From Caldisericota bacterium (GTDB lineage Bacteria; Bipolaricaulota; Bipolaricaulia; Bipolaricaulales; Bipolaricaulaceae), in contig JAADIW010000077.1 in assembly GCA_013151115.1 (NCBI GenBank), positions 1-6,110 on the forward strand: a stretch of 6,110 nt of DNA, read 5' to 3'. Under the pieces are notes generated by a model. That model saw nothing but the letters and a program-made list of their open reading frames with translations, did not search any database and was not told the DNA's origin. Made by a program: the position numbers and the translations under genes. Of this stretch, positions 1 to 5,943 are shown one piece after another. The number at the start of each line of letters is the position of its first letter. Position 1 is the first letter of the stretch.

Positions 1-824
1 ATGAGGTCCGAAAGGCCCGCGGCGAGGCCGACCCGTCGCGCCCCTACCACCCCGCCCGCAGGCCCCGAGAGGAGGAGGGCCGCCGCCCTCCTCCCCGCCT
101 CCTCCGCCCCCGCGACGCCCCCGTTCGATTGCATCACCAGGAGCGGGGCGGCCATCCCCCTGGAGGCCAGAGCCGCGGAGAGGCGCGAGAGGTAACCCTC
201 CACCACCGGCCGCAGCGCCGCCGTCATCACCGTGGTGGAGGTCCGCTCGTACTCCCGGAACTCGGGGAGGACCTCGCAGGAGAGGGTGATCGGCGCCTCG
301 ATCCCTTCCTCCCGGAGGATCTCCCGGACGCGCCGCTCGTGGGCCGGGTTCAGGAACGAGAAGAGGAGGACCACCGCCACGGACTCCACCCCGCCCCCGG
401 AGATCACGCGGGCCAGCGCCCTCACGGCCCCCTCGTCCAGCGGGCGGATCGCCACGCCCCGGGCATCGACGCGCTCGGGGACCTCCAGGCGCCACTCCCG
501 GGGCACCAGGGGGACCGGCCGCTCGCAAAAAAGGTCGTAGAGAGAGGGCCGGTTCTGGCGGCCGATCTCGAGGACGTCCCGGAACCCCGCGGTGGTGATG
601 AGGACCGTCCTCGCCCACTTCCCCTCCAGGAGGGCGTTGGTGGCCACGGTGGTCCCGTGGACGATCCGTTCGATCTCCGTCGCTGGCAAACGTCCCAGTC
701 CCGCGAGAAAGGCCTCTTCCTGGGCCGGGGAGGTGGGCACCTTCAGGGCCCCGAGCTCGCCGTCCGCCACCCACACGAAATCGGTGAACGTCCCCCCGAC
801 ATCTACGCCCAGCGAAATCCCCAT
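1..824 (-). CDS. hyuA: Hydantoinase/oxoprolinase A subunit (HyuA family), N-terminal part, cut by window edge
   Basis: The first 274 residues of an ATP-dependent hydantoinase/5-oxoprolinase A subunit are present; the gene continues beyond position 1, and family members are usually about 650-700 residues. Seen: the N-terminal actin-like phosphate-binding motif GVDVGGTFTDF (residues 6-16), the conserved VHGTTVATNALLEGK (55-69), and the domain-linking segment EFREYERTSTTV (188-199). The start of the second domain follows, with VMQSNGG (230-236) and LSGPAGGVVGA (252-262). The start is fixed to ATG at 824 because an in-frame TAG lies just upstream (836-838). No clear Shine-Dalgarno precedes it. 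The family cleaves cyclic amides such as hydantoins, 5-oxoproline or N-methylhydantoin with ATP, usually with a HyuB partner, which would lie outside the window. Some relatives are acetone or acetophenone carboxylase subunits, so the substrate is open. The gene is divergent from the M24 gene. Family assignment is firm; substrate is not. Confidence 0.93.
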   Translation of the reverse strand, partial: MGISLGVDVGGTFTDFVWVADGELGALKVPTSPAQEEAFLAGLGRLPATEIERIVHGTTVATNALLEGKWARTVLITTAGFRDVLEIGRQNRPSLYDLFCERPVPLVPREWRLEVPERVDARGVAIRPLDEGAVRALARVISGGGVESVAVVLLFSFLNPAHERRVREILREEGIEAPITLSCEVLPEFREYERTSTTVMTAALRPVVEGYLSRLSAALASRGMAAPLLVMQSNGGVAGAEEAGRRAAALLLSGPAGGVVGARRVGLAAGLSDL

Positions 825-833
825 GGGCTCAGG

Positions 834-861
834 ATACTAAACGATCCCCCGGCGGCCCCAA
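834..861 (-). promoter_or_regulatory. Candidate promoter of the hyuA-type gene (leaderless layout)
   Basis: On the minus strand TTGGGG (861-856) and TAGTAT (839-834) are separated by 16 bp. The -10-like box ends only 9 nt before the ATG at 824, so transcription would begin at or next to the start codon. This agrees with the lack of a Shine-Dalgarno there. The -35 match is weak (TTG only), so the call rests mainly on the -10 box and its spacing. Confidence 0.4.
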
Positions 862-864
862 AAG

Positions 865-886
865 CGGGCCGCGTGGCCACGGCCCG
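865..886. promoter_or_regulatory. Nested palindrome, candidate operator between divergent promoters
   Basis: CGGGCCG (865-871) and CGGCCCG (880-886) form perfect 7-bp inverted arms around an 8-bp spacer. A second perfect palindrome, CGTGGCCACG (872-881), sits inside, centred 1 bp away. The element covers the place where the -35 of the M24 promoter should be and lies just upstream of the hyuA promoter, which suits a regulator acting on both genes. In GC-rich DNA short palindromes arise by chance, so binding is inferred only. Confidence 0.35.
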
Positions 887-889
887 GCC

Positions 890-895
890 TATAAT
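890..895 (+). promoter_or_regulatory. -10 box (TATAAT) of the M24 gene
   Basis: A perfect TATAAT stands in otherwise very GC-rich intergenic DNA, 34 bp before the ATG at 930. It would give a leader of roughly 28 nt. No -35 hexamer is recognisable 16-18 bp upstream; that place is taken by the palindrome at 865-886. This suggests either a weak promoter or one needing an activator. Confidence 0.6.
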
Positions 896-929
896 GGCGG
901 GAACACCGCGGTAGTGGGGACGGAAGAGC

Positions 930-2111
930 ATGGGGATACGGGTGAGCGACGGGGAGATAGCGCGGCGGAGGAGGGGGCTGGAGGAAGGGCTCGGCGCGGA
1001 GGGGCTCGCGGGGGCCTGCCTGTTCGCCCCGCACAACGTCTTTTACCTGAGCCGGTTTTCATTCATCGCTACGGAGCGGCCTATAGCGCTCGTCTGGGCG
1101 TTCGGGAGGCGCCCGGTGCTCTTCGTGCCCCTACTCGAGCGGGAGCATGCCGGGGAAGCATGCGACGTGGAGGTCGTCACCTACCCCGAATACCCGGATG
1201 AACGGCACCCCATGGAGCGGTTGGCGGACCTCCTCCGGGACCTCGTCCTCGAGGGCAAAAAGATCGGGGCCGATTCCGACGGCTACGGGGGCGGCTACGG
1301 CTATCGTGGTCCCAAGCTGAGCGAGGTCATCGCGGCCGAGGTCGTACTGGTAAAGGACATTCTCGAGCGGATGATGGCCGTGAAGAGCCCGGAGGAAATC
1401 GAGCTCCTCCGCGAGAGCGCGGTATGGGCCAACCTCGCCCACTCCCTCCTCCAGGAGTACACGCGCCCGGGGCTCACCGAGACGGAGATCTCCGCCCGGG
1501 CGTCCCTCGAGGCCTCGGCGGCCATGTTCCGGGCCCTGGGGCCGGATTACCGGCCCACGCGGCCGGGGCTCCCGGCGCGGGCGGGCTTCCGCGGGCAGGT
1601 CGGCCCCCACTCCGCCGTTCCCCACGCCATCACCACCAACGTCCGCATCAAGAGGGGCGATGTCCTCGTCACCGGGGCCACCGCCGATGTGGGGGGCTAC
1701 GGGGCGGAGCTCGAGCGCACCATGATCGTGGGGAGACCCACCGAGAAGCAGCGCCGGTACTTCGAGCTCATGCTCGCCGCCCAGGACCTCGCCATCGCGG
1801 AGATACGCCCGGGACGCCGCTGCGCCGATGTGGACCGAGCGGTGCGGGAATTCTTCGCCCGGGAGGGGATCGAGGGGCATTGGCGCCACCACACCGGCCA
1901 CGCTCTGGGCATCAGGATGCACGAGGCCCCGTTCCTCGACATCGGGGACGATACCGTGATCGAGCCGGGGATGGTGTTCTCGGTGGAGCCCGGGATCTAC
2001 ATCCCCGGGTTCGCCGGGTTCCGCCACTCCGACACCGTGGTGGTGACGGGTACCGGGGCCGAGCGCCTCACCCATTACCCCCGGGCCCTCGCGGACCTCG
2101 TCATCGAGTGA
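930..2111 (+). CDS. M24 family (creatinase/Xaa-Pro peptidase-like) protein with altered metal site
   Basis: A 393-residue two-domain protein of the pita-bread fold. Residues 1 to about 140 form the creatinase-type N-terminal domain, followed by the M24 catalytic domain, which begins near VKSPEEIELLRES (151-163). Seen in the catalytic domain: SAVPHA with H232, the HxxxHxxxxxxH pattern (H320, H324, H331), and SVEPGIY with E353. Aligned by eye with E. coli aminopeptidase P, the five metal ligands D-D-H-E-E become G249 (or T248), E260 (in ELERT), H324, E353 and S367 (in GFRHSDT). Two or three ligands are therefore missing or changed, and dinuclear metal binding is doubtful. Creatinase itself is a metal-free member of this fold. 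A Gly/Tyr-rich stretch (118-125) lies before the domain junction. The ATG at 930 is preceded by GGGGA and GGAAG. The protein is probably cytoplasmic, as no signal peptide is seen. The family is firm; a peptidase label would not be safe, and a hydrolase for a small C-N substrate is possible. Confidence 0.9.
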   Translation: MGIRVSDGEIARRRRGLEEGLGAEGLAGACLFAPHNVFYLSRFSFIATERPIALVWAFGRRPVLFVPLLEREHAGEACDVEVVTYPEYPDERHPMERLADLLRDLVLEGKKIGADSDGYGGGYGYRGPKLSEVIAAEVVLVKDILERMMAVKSPEEIELLRESAVWANLAHSLLQEYTRPGLTETEISARASLEASAAMFRALGPDYRPTRPGLPARAGFRGQVGPHSAVPHAITTNVRIKRGDVLVTGATADVGGYGAELERTMIVGRPTEKQRRYFELMLAAQDLAIAEIRPGRRCADVDRAVREFFAREGIEGHWRHHTGHALGIRMHEAPFLDIGDDTVIEPGMVFSVEPGIYIPGFAGFRHSDTVVVTGTGAERLTHYPRALADLVIE

Positions 2112-2180
2112 CCAGGGCCCCCGTGGAGGAGGATGCCCGCATTGAATTCGGCCCTTCGGGCGGCGGTTTCCCGCGTCGGG

Positions 2181-2209
2181 TTGCAGGCGGAAACCGATTC
2201 TCATACCAT
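2181..2209 (+). promoter_or_regulatory. Promoter of metK
   Basis: TTGCAG (2181-2186) and TACCAT (2204-2209) are separated by exactly 17 bp in the 118-bp gap after the M24 gene. The expected transcription start near 2215-2217 lies directly before the Shine-Dalgarno, giving a leader of about 14 nt. metK can therefore be expressed independently of the M24 gene, although read-through is also possible because I see no terminator between them. Confidence 0.6.
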
Positions 2210-2217
2210 CCCCCGGC

Positions 2218-2226
2218 AAAGGAGGT
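2218..2226 (+). promoter_or_regulatory. Strong Shine-Dalgarno of metK
   Basis: AAAGGAGGT matches the 16S rRNA 3' end over nine bases and ends 3 nt before the GTG at 2230. The spacing is short but the match is strong. It decides the GTG start, since no ATG in frame lies at the expected N-terminus. Confidence 0.75.
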
Positions 2227-2229
2227 GCG

Positions 2230-3429
2230 GTGCAGACGAAGCTCATCACGTCCGAATCGGTCACCGAGGGACATCCCGACAAGATAGCGGACAGGATATC
2301 CGACGCGGTTCTGGACGCCGTTCTCTCCCAGGATCCTCAGGGCCGCGTGGCCTGTGAGACGTTCGTCACCCACAGCCTCGTCATCGTCGGGGGCGAGATC
2401 ACGAGCAACGCCGAGGTGAACGTGGACGAGCTCGCCCGCCGCGTGATAAAGGACATCGGCTACACCGAGTTCTCCTACGGTTTCTCGCACGAGGCGTGCA
2501 CCGTGATGAACCTCCTGCGGCATCAATCCCCGGACATCGCCCAGGCCGTGCTCTCCTCGTGGGAGGTCAAACACGGGTCCAAGGACCCGCGGGACCAGCT
2601 GGGAGCCGGAGACCAGGGGATCATGTTCGGCTACGCCACCAAGCAGACCCCCGAGTATATGCCCCTCCCCATCATCCTCGCCCACAAGCTCGCCAAGCGC
2701 CTGGCCGAGGTGCGGAAGGACGGGACCCTCCCCTACCTCCGCCCCGACGGGAAGACGCAGGTCACGGTGGAGTACGAGGACGGGAAGCCCGTGCGGGCGC
2801 ACACGGTGCTCCTCGCGGCCCAACACGATCCCGACGTGGAGCTCGGGGAGCTCGCGGCCGACATCAGGAAATACGTGGTGGAACCGGTCCTCGACGGGTG
2901 GCTCGACGAGCGCACGGAGATCCTCGTGAACACCTCGGGGAGATTCGTGATCGGGGGGCCGGTGGGCGACACGGGGATGACGGGGCGGAAGATCATCGTT
3001 GACACCTACGGCGGCTACGGTTCCCACGGGGGCGGGGCGTTTTCCGGCAAGGATCCGACGAAGGTGGACCGCTCCGGCTCGTACATGGCGCGGTACGTGG
3101 CCGTGAACCTGGTGGCCGCGGGGCTCGCCCAGGAATGCGAGGTCCAGATCGCCTACGCCATCGGGAGGGCCCATCCCCTGGCGGTGAACGTGGACTCCTT
3201 CGGGACCGGGGTGGTATCGGACGAGATCCTGAGGGAGATCGTGCTCTCGGTGTTCGATTTCAGGCCGGCGGCCATCATCGAGCGCCTGGATCTACGGCGC
3301 CCCATCTACGAGCCCTTCTCCTGCTACGGCCACTTCGGCAGGATCGAGCTCGATCCCCCGTGGGAGCGGACCGACATGGTGGAGGCGCTCCAGCGCGCCC
3401 TGGCCCAGCGCACCGGCAAGGTGGTGTGA
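2230..3429 (+). CDS. metK: S-adenosylmethionine synthetase (methionine adenosyltransferase)
   Basis: A full-length bacterial-type MetK of 399 residues, slightly longer than the 384 of E. coli. It makes S-adenosylmethionine from methionine and ATP, releasing phosphate and pyrophosphate, in the cytoplasm as a homo-oligomer. Seen: the N-terminal TSESVTEGHPDK (7-18) with the active-site His15 and Asp17, the methionine/ATP loop GAGDQGIMFGYAT (125-137), DTGMTGRKIIVDTYGG (247-262), and the phosphate-binding GGGAFSGKDPTKVDRS (267-282). The C-terminal HFGR (368-371) is also present. All key residues I can check are intact. The start codon is GTG, placed by the strong Shine-Dalgarno at 2218-2226; it puts the SESVTEGHPDK motif at the usual distance from the N-terminus. 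The gene has its own promoter at 2181-2209 and ends 19 bp from the convergent gene at 3449-4147. It supplies methyl groups and, through SAM by-products, free adenine, which may connect it to the adenine deaminase homologue further right. Confidence 0.98.
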   Translation: MQTKLITSESVTEGHPDKIADRISDAVLDAVLSQDPQGRVACETFVTHSLVIVGGEITSNAEVNVDELARRVIKDIGYTEFSYGFSHEACTVMNLLRHQSPDIAQAVLSSWEVKHGSKDPRDQLGAGDQGIMFGYATKQTPEYMPLPIILAHKLAKRLAEVRKDGTLPYLRPDGKTQVTVEYEDGKPVRAHTVLLAAQHDPDVELGELAADIRKYVVEPVLDGWLDERTEILVNTSGRFVIGGPVGDTGMTGRKIIVDTYGGYGSHGGGAFSGKDPTKVDRSGSYMARYVAVNLVAAGLAQECEVQIAYAIGRAHPLAVNVDSFGTGVVSDEILREIVLSVFDFRPAAIIERLDLRRPIYEPFSCYGHFGRIELDPPWERTDMVEALQRALAQRTGKVV

Positions 3430-3448
3430 CCGCTCCCCCGTCCGGCCT

Positions 3449-4147
3449 TCAGGCGAGCCGTTCCCCCGCCCTGGGACCCGGGGTCTTGTCGTACGCCTCC
3501 ACGGCCCAGATGCGGTAGACCGCCGGGTACCCGCGCCGCTTCCCGCTCCGGGGGAGGTGGAAGAGATCGTGGAGCCCGGTGACGAAGCGGTACTCCGGCG
3601 TGCCGGGGCCCAGGACCTCGGCCACGCCGTTGATGAGGAAGCTCGTGTTGCGGTAGGAGGCGAACAGCACGCTGCAGCGGGGATCGCGCGTGATGTTCCG
3701 CCAGGTGGTCCTGGCGAAGATCTCGATGGTGGCGAAGGAGTAGGGATCCAGCTCCACCTCCTCGTAGAGCTTGAGGAGGAACGAGAGCCGTTTCCCCCGG
3801 GTCTCCTCCTCGCCCCGGGCCAGGCCCTCCTCGATCAGCGCCTCGATCTCAGCGCCGAGGTCGTCGAGATCGCGGCGGAGCAAGAGACCCACGCCTTTCG
3901 CGGCGATGTTGACGGGGCACGGGCCGTCGTGGTTCACCGTGCCCATGTACCCCACGTGTACGGCGAAGTCGTGTTCCCCCTCCCCGGTCATGAAGAAGCG
4001 GATGTTGGCCCGCCGAAACCTCAGTTGCCATTCCAGGAAAGCCCCGGGGAGCGGCACCAGGGGAAGCGAGAGTGTCCTGTTCCCCCACACGATATCTGCC
4101 GCCTCGGGCTTCTCCCGGTCCGGTTGTATGCGGAGTTCGTAATCCAT
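3449..4147 (-). CDS. Probable FMN-binding split-barrel (pyridoxamine 5'-phosphate oxidase-like) protein
   Basis: A 232-residue protein that I recognise only at fold level. Two parts resemble the halves of a PNPOx-like split barrel. One is GYMGTVNHDGPCPVNI (66-81), which looks like the first strands (gTvn.dG.P.v). The other is the region 136-185, with NITRDPRCSVLF (151-162), FLINGVAEVLG (170-180) and a family-like C-terminal strand YPAVYRIWAVEAYDKTPG (207-224). Between them lies a charged, Glu-rich, probably helical insert (about 93-135) that is not usual. Residues 1-50 match nothing I know. If the fold is right, it could bind FMN, F420 or heme; no substrate can be named. The ATG at 4147 has a good Shine-Dalgarno (GGGGAGGAG, 4159-4151). 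No signal peptide or membrane segment is seen. It lies downstream of the adenine deaminase homologue on the same strand and converges on metK with no terminator visible in the 19-bp gap. Confidence 0.6.
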   Translation of the reverse strand: MDYELRIQPDREKPEAADIVWGNRTLSLPLVPLPGAFLEWQLRFRRANIRFFMTGEGEHDFAVHVGYMGTVNHDGPCPVNIAAKGVGLLLRRDLDDLGAEIEALIEEGLARGEEETRGKRLSFLLKLYEEVELDPYSFATIEIFARTTWRNITRDPRCSVLFASYRNTSFLINGVAEVLGPGTPEYRFVTGLHDLFHLPRSGKRRGYPAVYRIWAVEAYDKTPGPRAGERLA

Positions 4148-4158
4148 GTACTCCTCCC

Positions 4159-4228
4159 CGACCCCGCGACGCGGGGGATGTAATGTGCCGGTGCCGGAGA
4201 TGGTAACGCAACCGCCTCCGCGGGGTCG
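4159..4228 (-). promoter_or_regulatory. Leader with alternative inverted repeats next to the ribosome-binding site
   Basis: In minus-strand order three segments can pair: A, CGACCCCGCG (4228-4219); B, CCCCGCG (4176-4170); C, CGCGGGGTCG (4168-4159). C is the perfect 10-bp complement of A and also pairs with B as a tight hairpin (6 bp with a 3-nt loop). A:C and B:C exclude each other, and C touches the Shine-Dalgarno (4159-4151) of the downstream gene. No convincing promoter is seen here; TTGCGT (4211-4206) has no good -10 partner. The element may control translation, or be a DNA-binding site, or be chance in GC-rich DNA. Confidence 0.35.
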
Positions 4229-4243
4229 TGGCCGGGAAGTCCC

Positions 4244-4260
4244 CCTCCCGCTCAGGGAGG
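4244..4260 (-). other. Hairpin spanning the stop codon of the adenine deaminase homologue
   Basis: CCTCCC (4260-4255) and GGGAGG (4249-4244) pair perfectly around the 5-nt loop TGAGC, which contains the TGA stop. No run of T follows, so it is not a classical intrinsic terminator. It may protect the mRNA end or weaken read-through. Confidence 0.3.
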
Positions 4261-5943
4261 ACGGAACGGGGGCACGATCGCGAGGTTCTCCACGTCCACG
4301 ATCCCCTTATCGGAGAACTTGTAATAGGGGCTCACGGTGAGGGACAGGACCGAGATGAGGAGGAAGGGCCGCTTGTGGGCAACCCCCAGCTCCCGGAGGG
4401 CATCTTCGATCCGCTGAAGGGAAGCGGCCACCTCCCCCGGGGGCGCGTCGGCGAGGAGCCCGAAAAGGGGGAGGTGGAGAAATGCGATGGGGCTTCCCCC
4501 CCGTACCACCGCGATCCCGCCGCCGTGGCGGTGCACGACGTTGGCGGCGGCGGCCATATCCGCGGGGGAGCGCCCCACCACAAGCAGGTTGTGGGAATCG
4601 TGGGCGAAGCTCGTGGCTATCGCTCCTTCACGCATACCGAGGCCGCGGAGGAGCCCCAGGCACCGGCCCCCGCCCCGGCGCGCGAACACCCCCACCACCG
4701 CGAGTCCGCGGGGACGGACGGGGAGCCCATCCCGGACCGTAACGGTGACCCGCGCGAGGCCCGTCAGGGAGTTCTCGCGGTTCAGTACCTCGACGACGTT
4801 CGCTTCCAACTCCTCCCCTTCGGGCAACGAGAAATCGGCGGCGTCGAAGGGGCCCGGGACCGTGGGGTGGGCTGGGGGAGCGGGGGTGTGTGGCGGCATC
4901 GGGACCACGGGTGTGCCACCCTCGGCCACCTTCCGCCCCCGCACGTAAACGGCACGCGGGGGGAAGGATACGAGGTCGTCCAAGACCAGGAAATCGGCTT
5001 CCCGCCCCGGGGCCACCGCCCCCAGGTGACGAAGGCCGAGGTACGCCGCCGGCCGCGCCGTGGCCATGGCGAAGGCCTCTTCCGGCGGAAGTCCGAGCTC
5101 CACCGCCCGCAGGAGCACCCGGGAGAGATGTCCCTCCAGGAGCCCCGAGGGGGGGACATCGTCGGTGACCAGGAGGCAACGGGAACGGTCGGGGAGGGAC
5201 CGTATGAGCTCTACCACTTCCGGGGAAAGCGACTTCTCCTGGAGCATGGCCACCACGCCCTTGGTGATCTCCTCCGCGAGCTTCCCCGGGGACATCAGGG
5301 TGTGGTCGGAGTGGATCCCGTGGGAGATGTACGCCGATAACTCGGTCCCCGAGAGGCCCGGCGCGTGCCCCTCCACCGTGCACCGGGCCGCCCGAGCGGC
5401 CGCTATCTCCGCCGCGTACCTCCCCGTGCCCCCCGCCAGGCCCCGATAGTCCATCACTTCACCCAGCGCGATGGCATCGGGGAGCCCGAGGAGCTCGGCC
5501 ACGTCCTCCGGGGGCAGCGCGGCATTGGGGGTCTCCAGGGGCGCTTCGGTGGGGGGCACGGAGCTGGGGACCGCGAGGTAAATGCGCAGGGGAAGCGCCC
5601 GGGTGGCCTCCCAAAACCACCGGACCCCGTCTTTCCCGGCCACGTTGGCGATCTCGTGGGGATCGGCGAGGACGCAAGTGGTACCGTGGGGGAGCGCCGC
5701 CGCGGCGAAGCGCCGCGGGGCGAGCAGGCTGGATTCCACGTGCATGTGGGCATCTATCAGGCCCGGCGCGATGAGGGCACCACCCAGGTCGTGGACCTCG
5801 CGGGCGTCGATGCCGGCGGGGGGATCCCCCTCCTCCACGTAGACGAACTTCCCCCCGGCGATCCCCACCCAGCCGTGGAAAACGCGCAGGCGGTAAATGT
5901 CCAGGATCCTCCCTCCCCGGAGGAGGAGGTCCAGCACCCTCAT
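4252..5943 (-). CDS. ade: Adenine deaminase family protein (AdeC/Ade type)
   Basis: A 563-residue amidohydrolase with the two-part layout of adenine deaminases, which convert adenine to hypoxanthine and ammonia in purine salvage and are about 570-590 residues long. Seen: GLIDAHMHVESS (61-72) with the metal ligands H66 and H68, LADPHEIANVAGKDG (92-106), a probable bridging Glu in LGEVMDYRG (160-168), EGHAPGLSG (191-199), SDHTLMSP (212-219), and LVTDDVPP (258-265) with the catalytic-type Asp. The MAT.RPAAYLGL...GAVAPGREADFLVLDDL segment (293-324) closes the barrel domain. A Pro-rich linker (344-365) leads to the Ade-specific C-terminal domain with SFAHDSHNLLVVG (445-457) and KFSDKGIVDV (542-551). 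Well-studied Ade enzymes have Glu after SDH where this one has Thr214+1, so it may be a divergent clade. The start is ATG 5943, preceded by GGGGAAAGG; the frame stays open further upstream, but that DNA codes for the preceding gene in another frame. The genes overlap by ATGA, indicating co-translation. Confidence 0.88.
   Translation of the reverse strand: MRVLDLLLRGGRILDIYRLRVFHGWVGIAGGKFVYVEEGDPPAGIDAREVHDLGGALIAPGLIDAHMHVESSLLAPRRFAAAALPHGTTCVLADPHEIANVAGKDGVRWFWEATRALPLRIYLAVPSSVPPTEAPLETPNAALPPEDVAELLGLPDAIALGEVMDYRGLAGGTGRYAAEIAAARAARCTVEGHAPGLSGTELSAYISHGIHSDHTLMSPGKLAEEITKGVVAMLQEKSLSPEVVELIRSLPDRSRCLLVTDDVPPSGLLEGHLSRVLLRAVELGLPPEEAFAMATARPAAYLGLRHLGAVAPGREADFLVLDDLVSFPPRAVYVRGRKVAEGGTPVVPMPPHTPAPPAHPTVPGPFDAADFSLPEGEELEANVVEVLNRENSLTGLARVTVTVRDGLPVRPRGLAVVGVFARRGGGRCLGLLRGLGMREGAIATSFAHDSHNLLVVGRSPADMAAAANVVHRHGGGIAVVRGGSPIAFLHLPLFGLLADAPPGEVAASLQRIEDALRELGVAHKRPFLLISVLSLTVSPYYKFSDKGIVDVENLAIVPPFRPP

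Noticed and set aside
129..914. Plus-strand open frame of 261 codons across the hyuA region
   Set aside because: The minus strand here reads as an unbroken HyuA N-terminus with all expected motifs, so the plus-strand frame is antisense noise.
1279..1310. GGCTACGG repeats in the M24 gene as a DNA repeat element
   Set aside because: They encode a short Gly/Tyr-rich stretch in frame near the domain junction and are explained by protein sequence and high G+C.
2151..2161. Small hairpin GCCC-TTC-GGGC as a terminator after the M24 gene
   Set aside because: The stem is only 4 bp and no T-run follows; too weak to call.
2112..2229. SAM riboswitch upstream of metK
   Set aside because: I see none of the paired segments of a SAM-I type aptamer, and the likely promoter at 2181-2209 leaves too short a leader.
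1131..2282. Long open frame of 383 codons on the minus strand opposite the M24 gene
   Set aside because: It lies antisense to a gene with clear family motifs, its translation is rich in Gly, Pro, Arg and His without any known motif, and long antisense frames are expected in GC-rich genes.
2101..3174. Open frame of 357 codons on the minus strand opposite metK
   Set aside because: It is the antisense of the highly conserved metK sequence; the composition is low in hydrophobic core residues and there is no domain signal.
4228..5340. Open frame of 370 codons on the plus strand opposite the adenine deaminase homologue
   Set aside because: It is a shadow of a gene with clear metal and catalytic motifs; the peptide is dominated by Gly, Arg, His and Pro.
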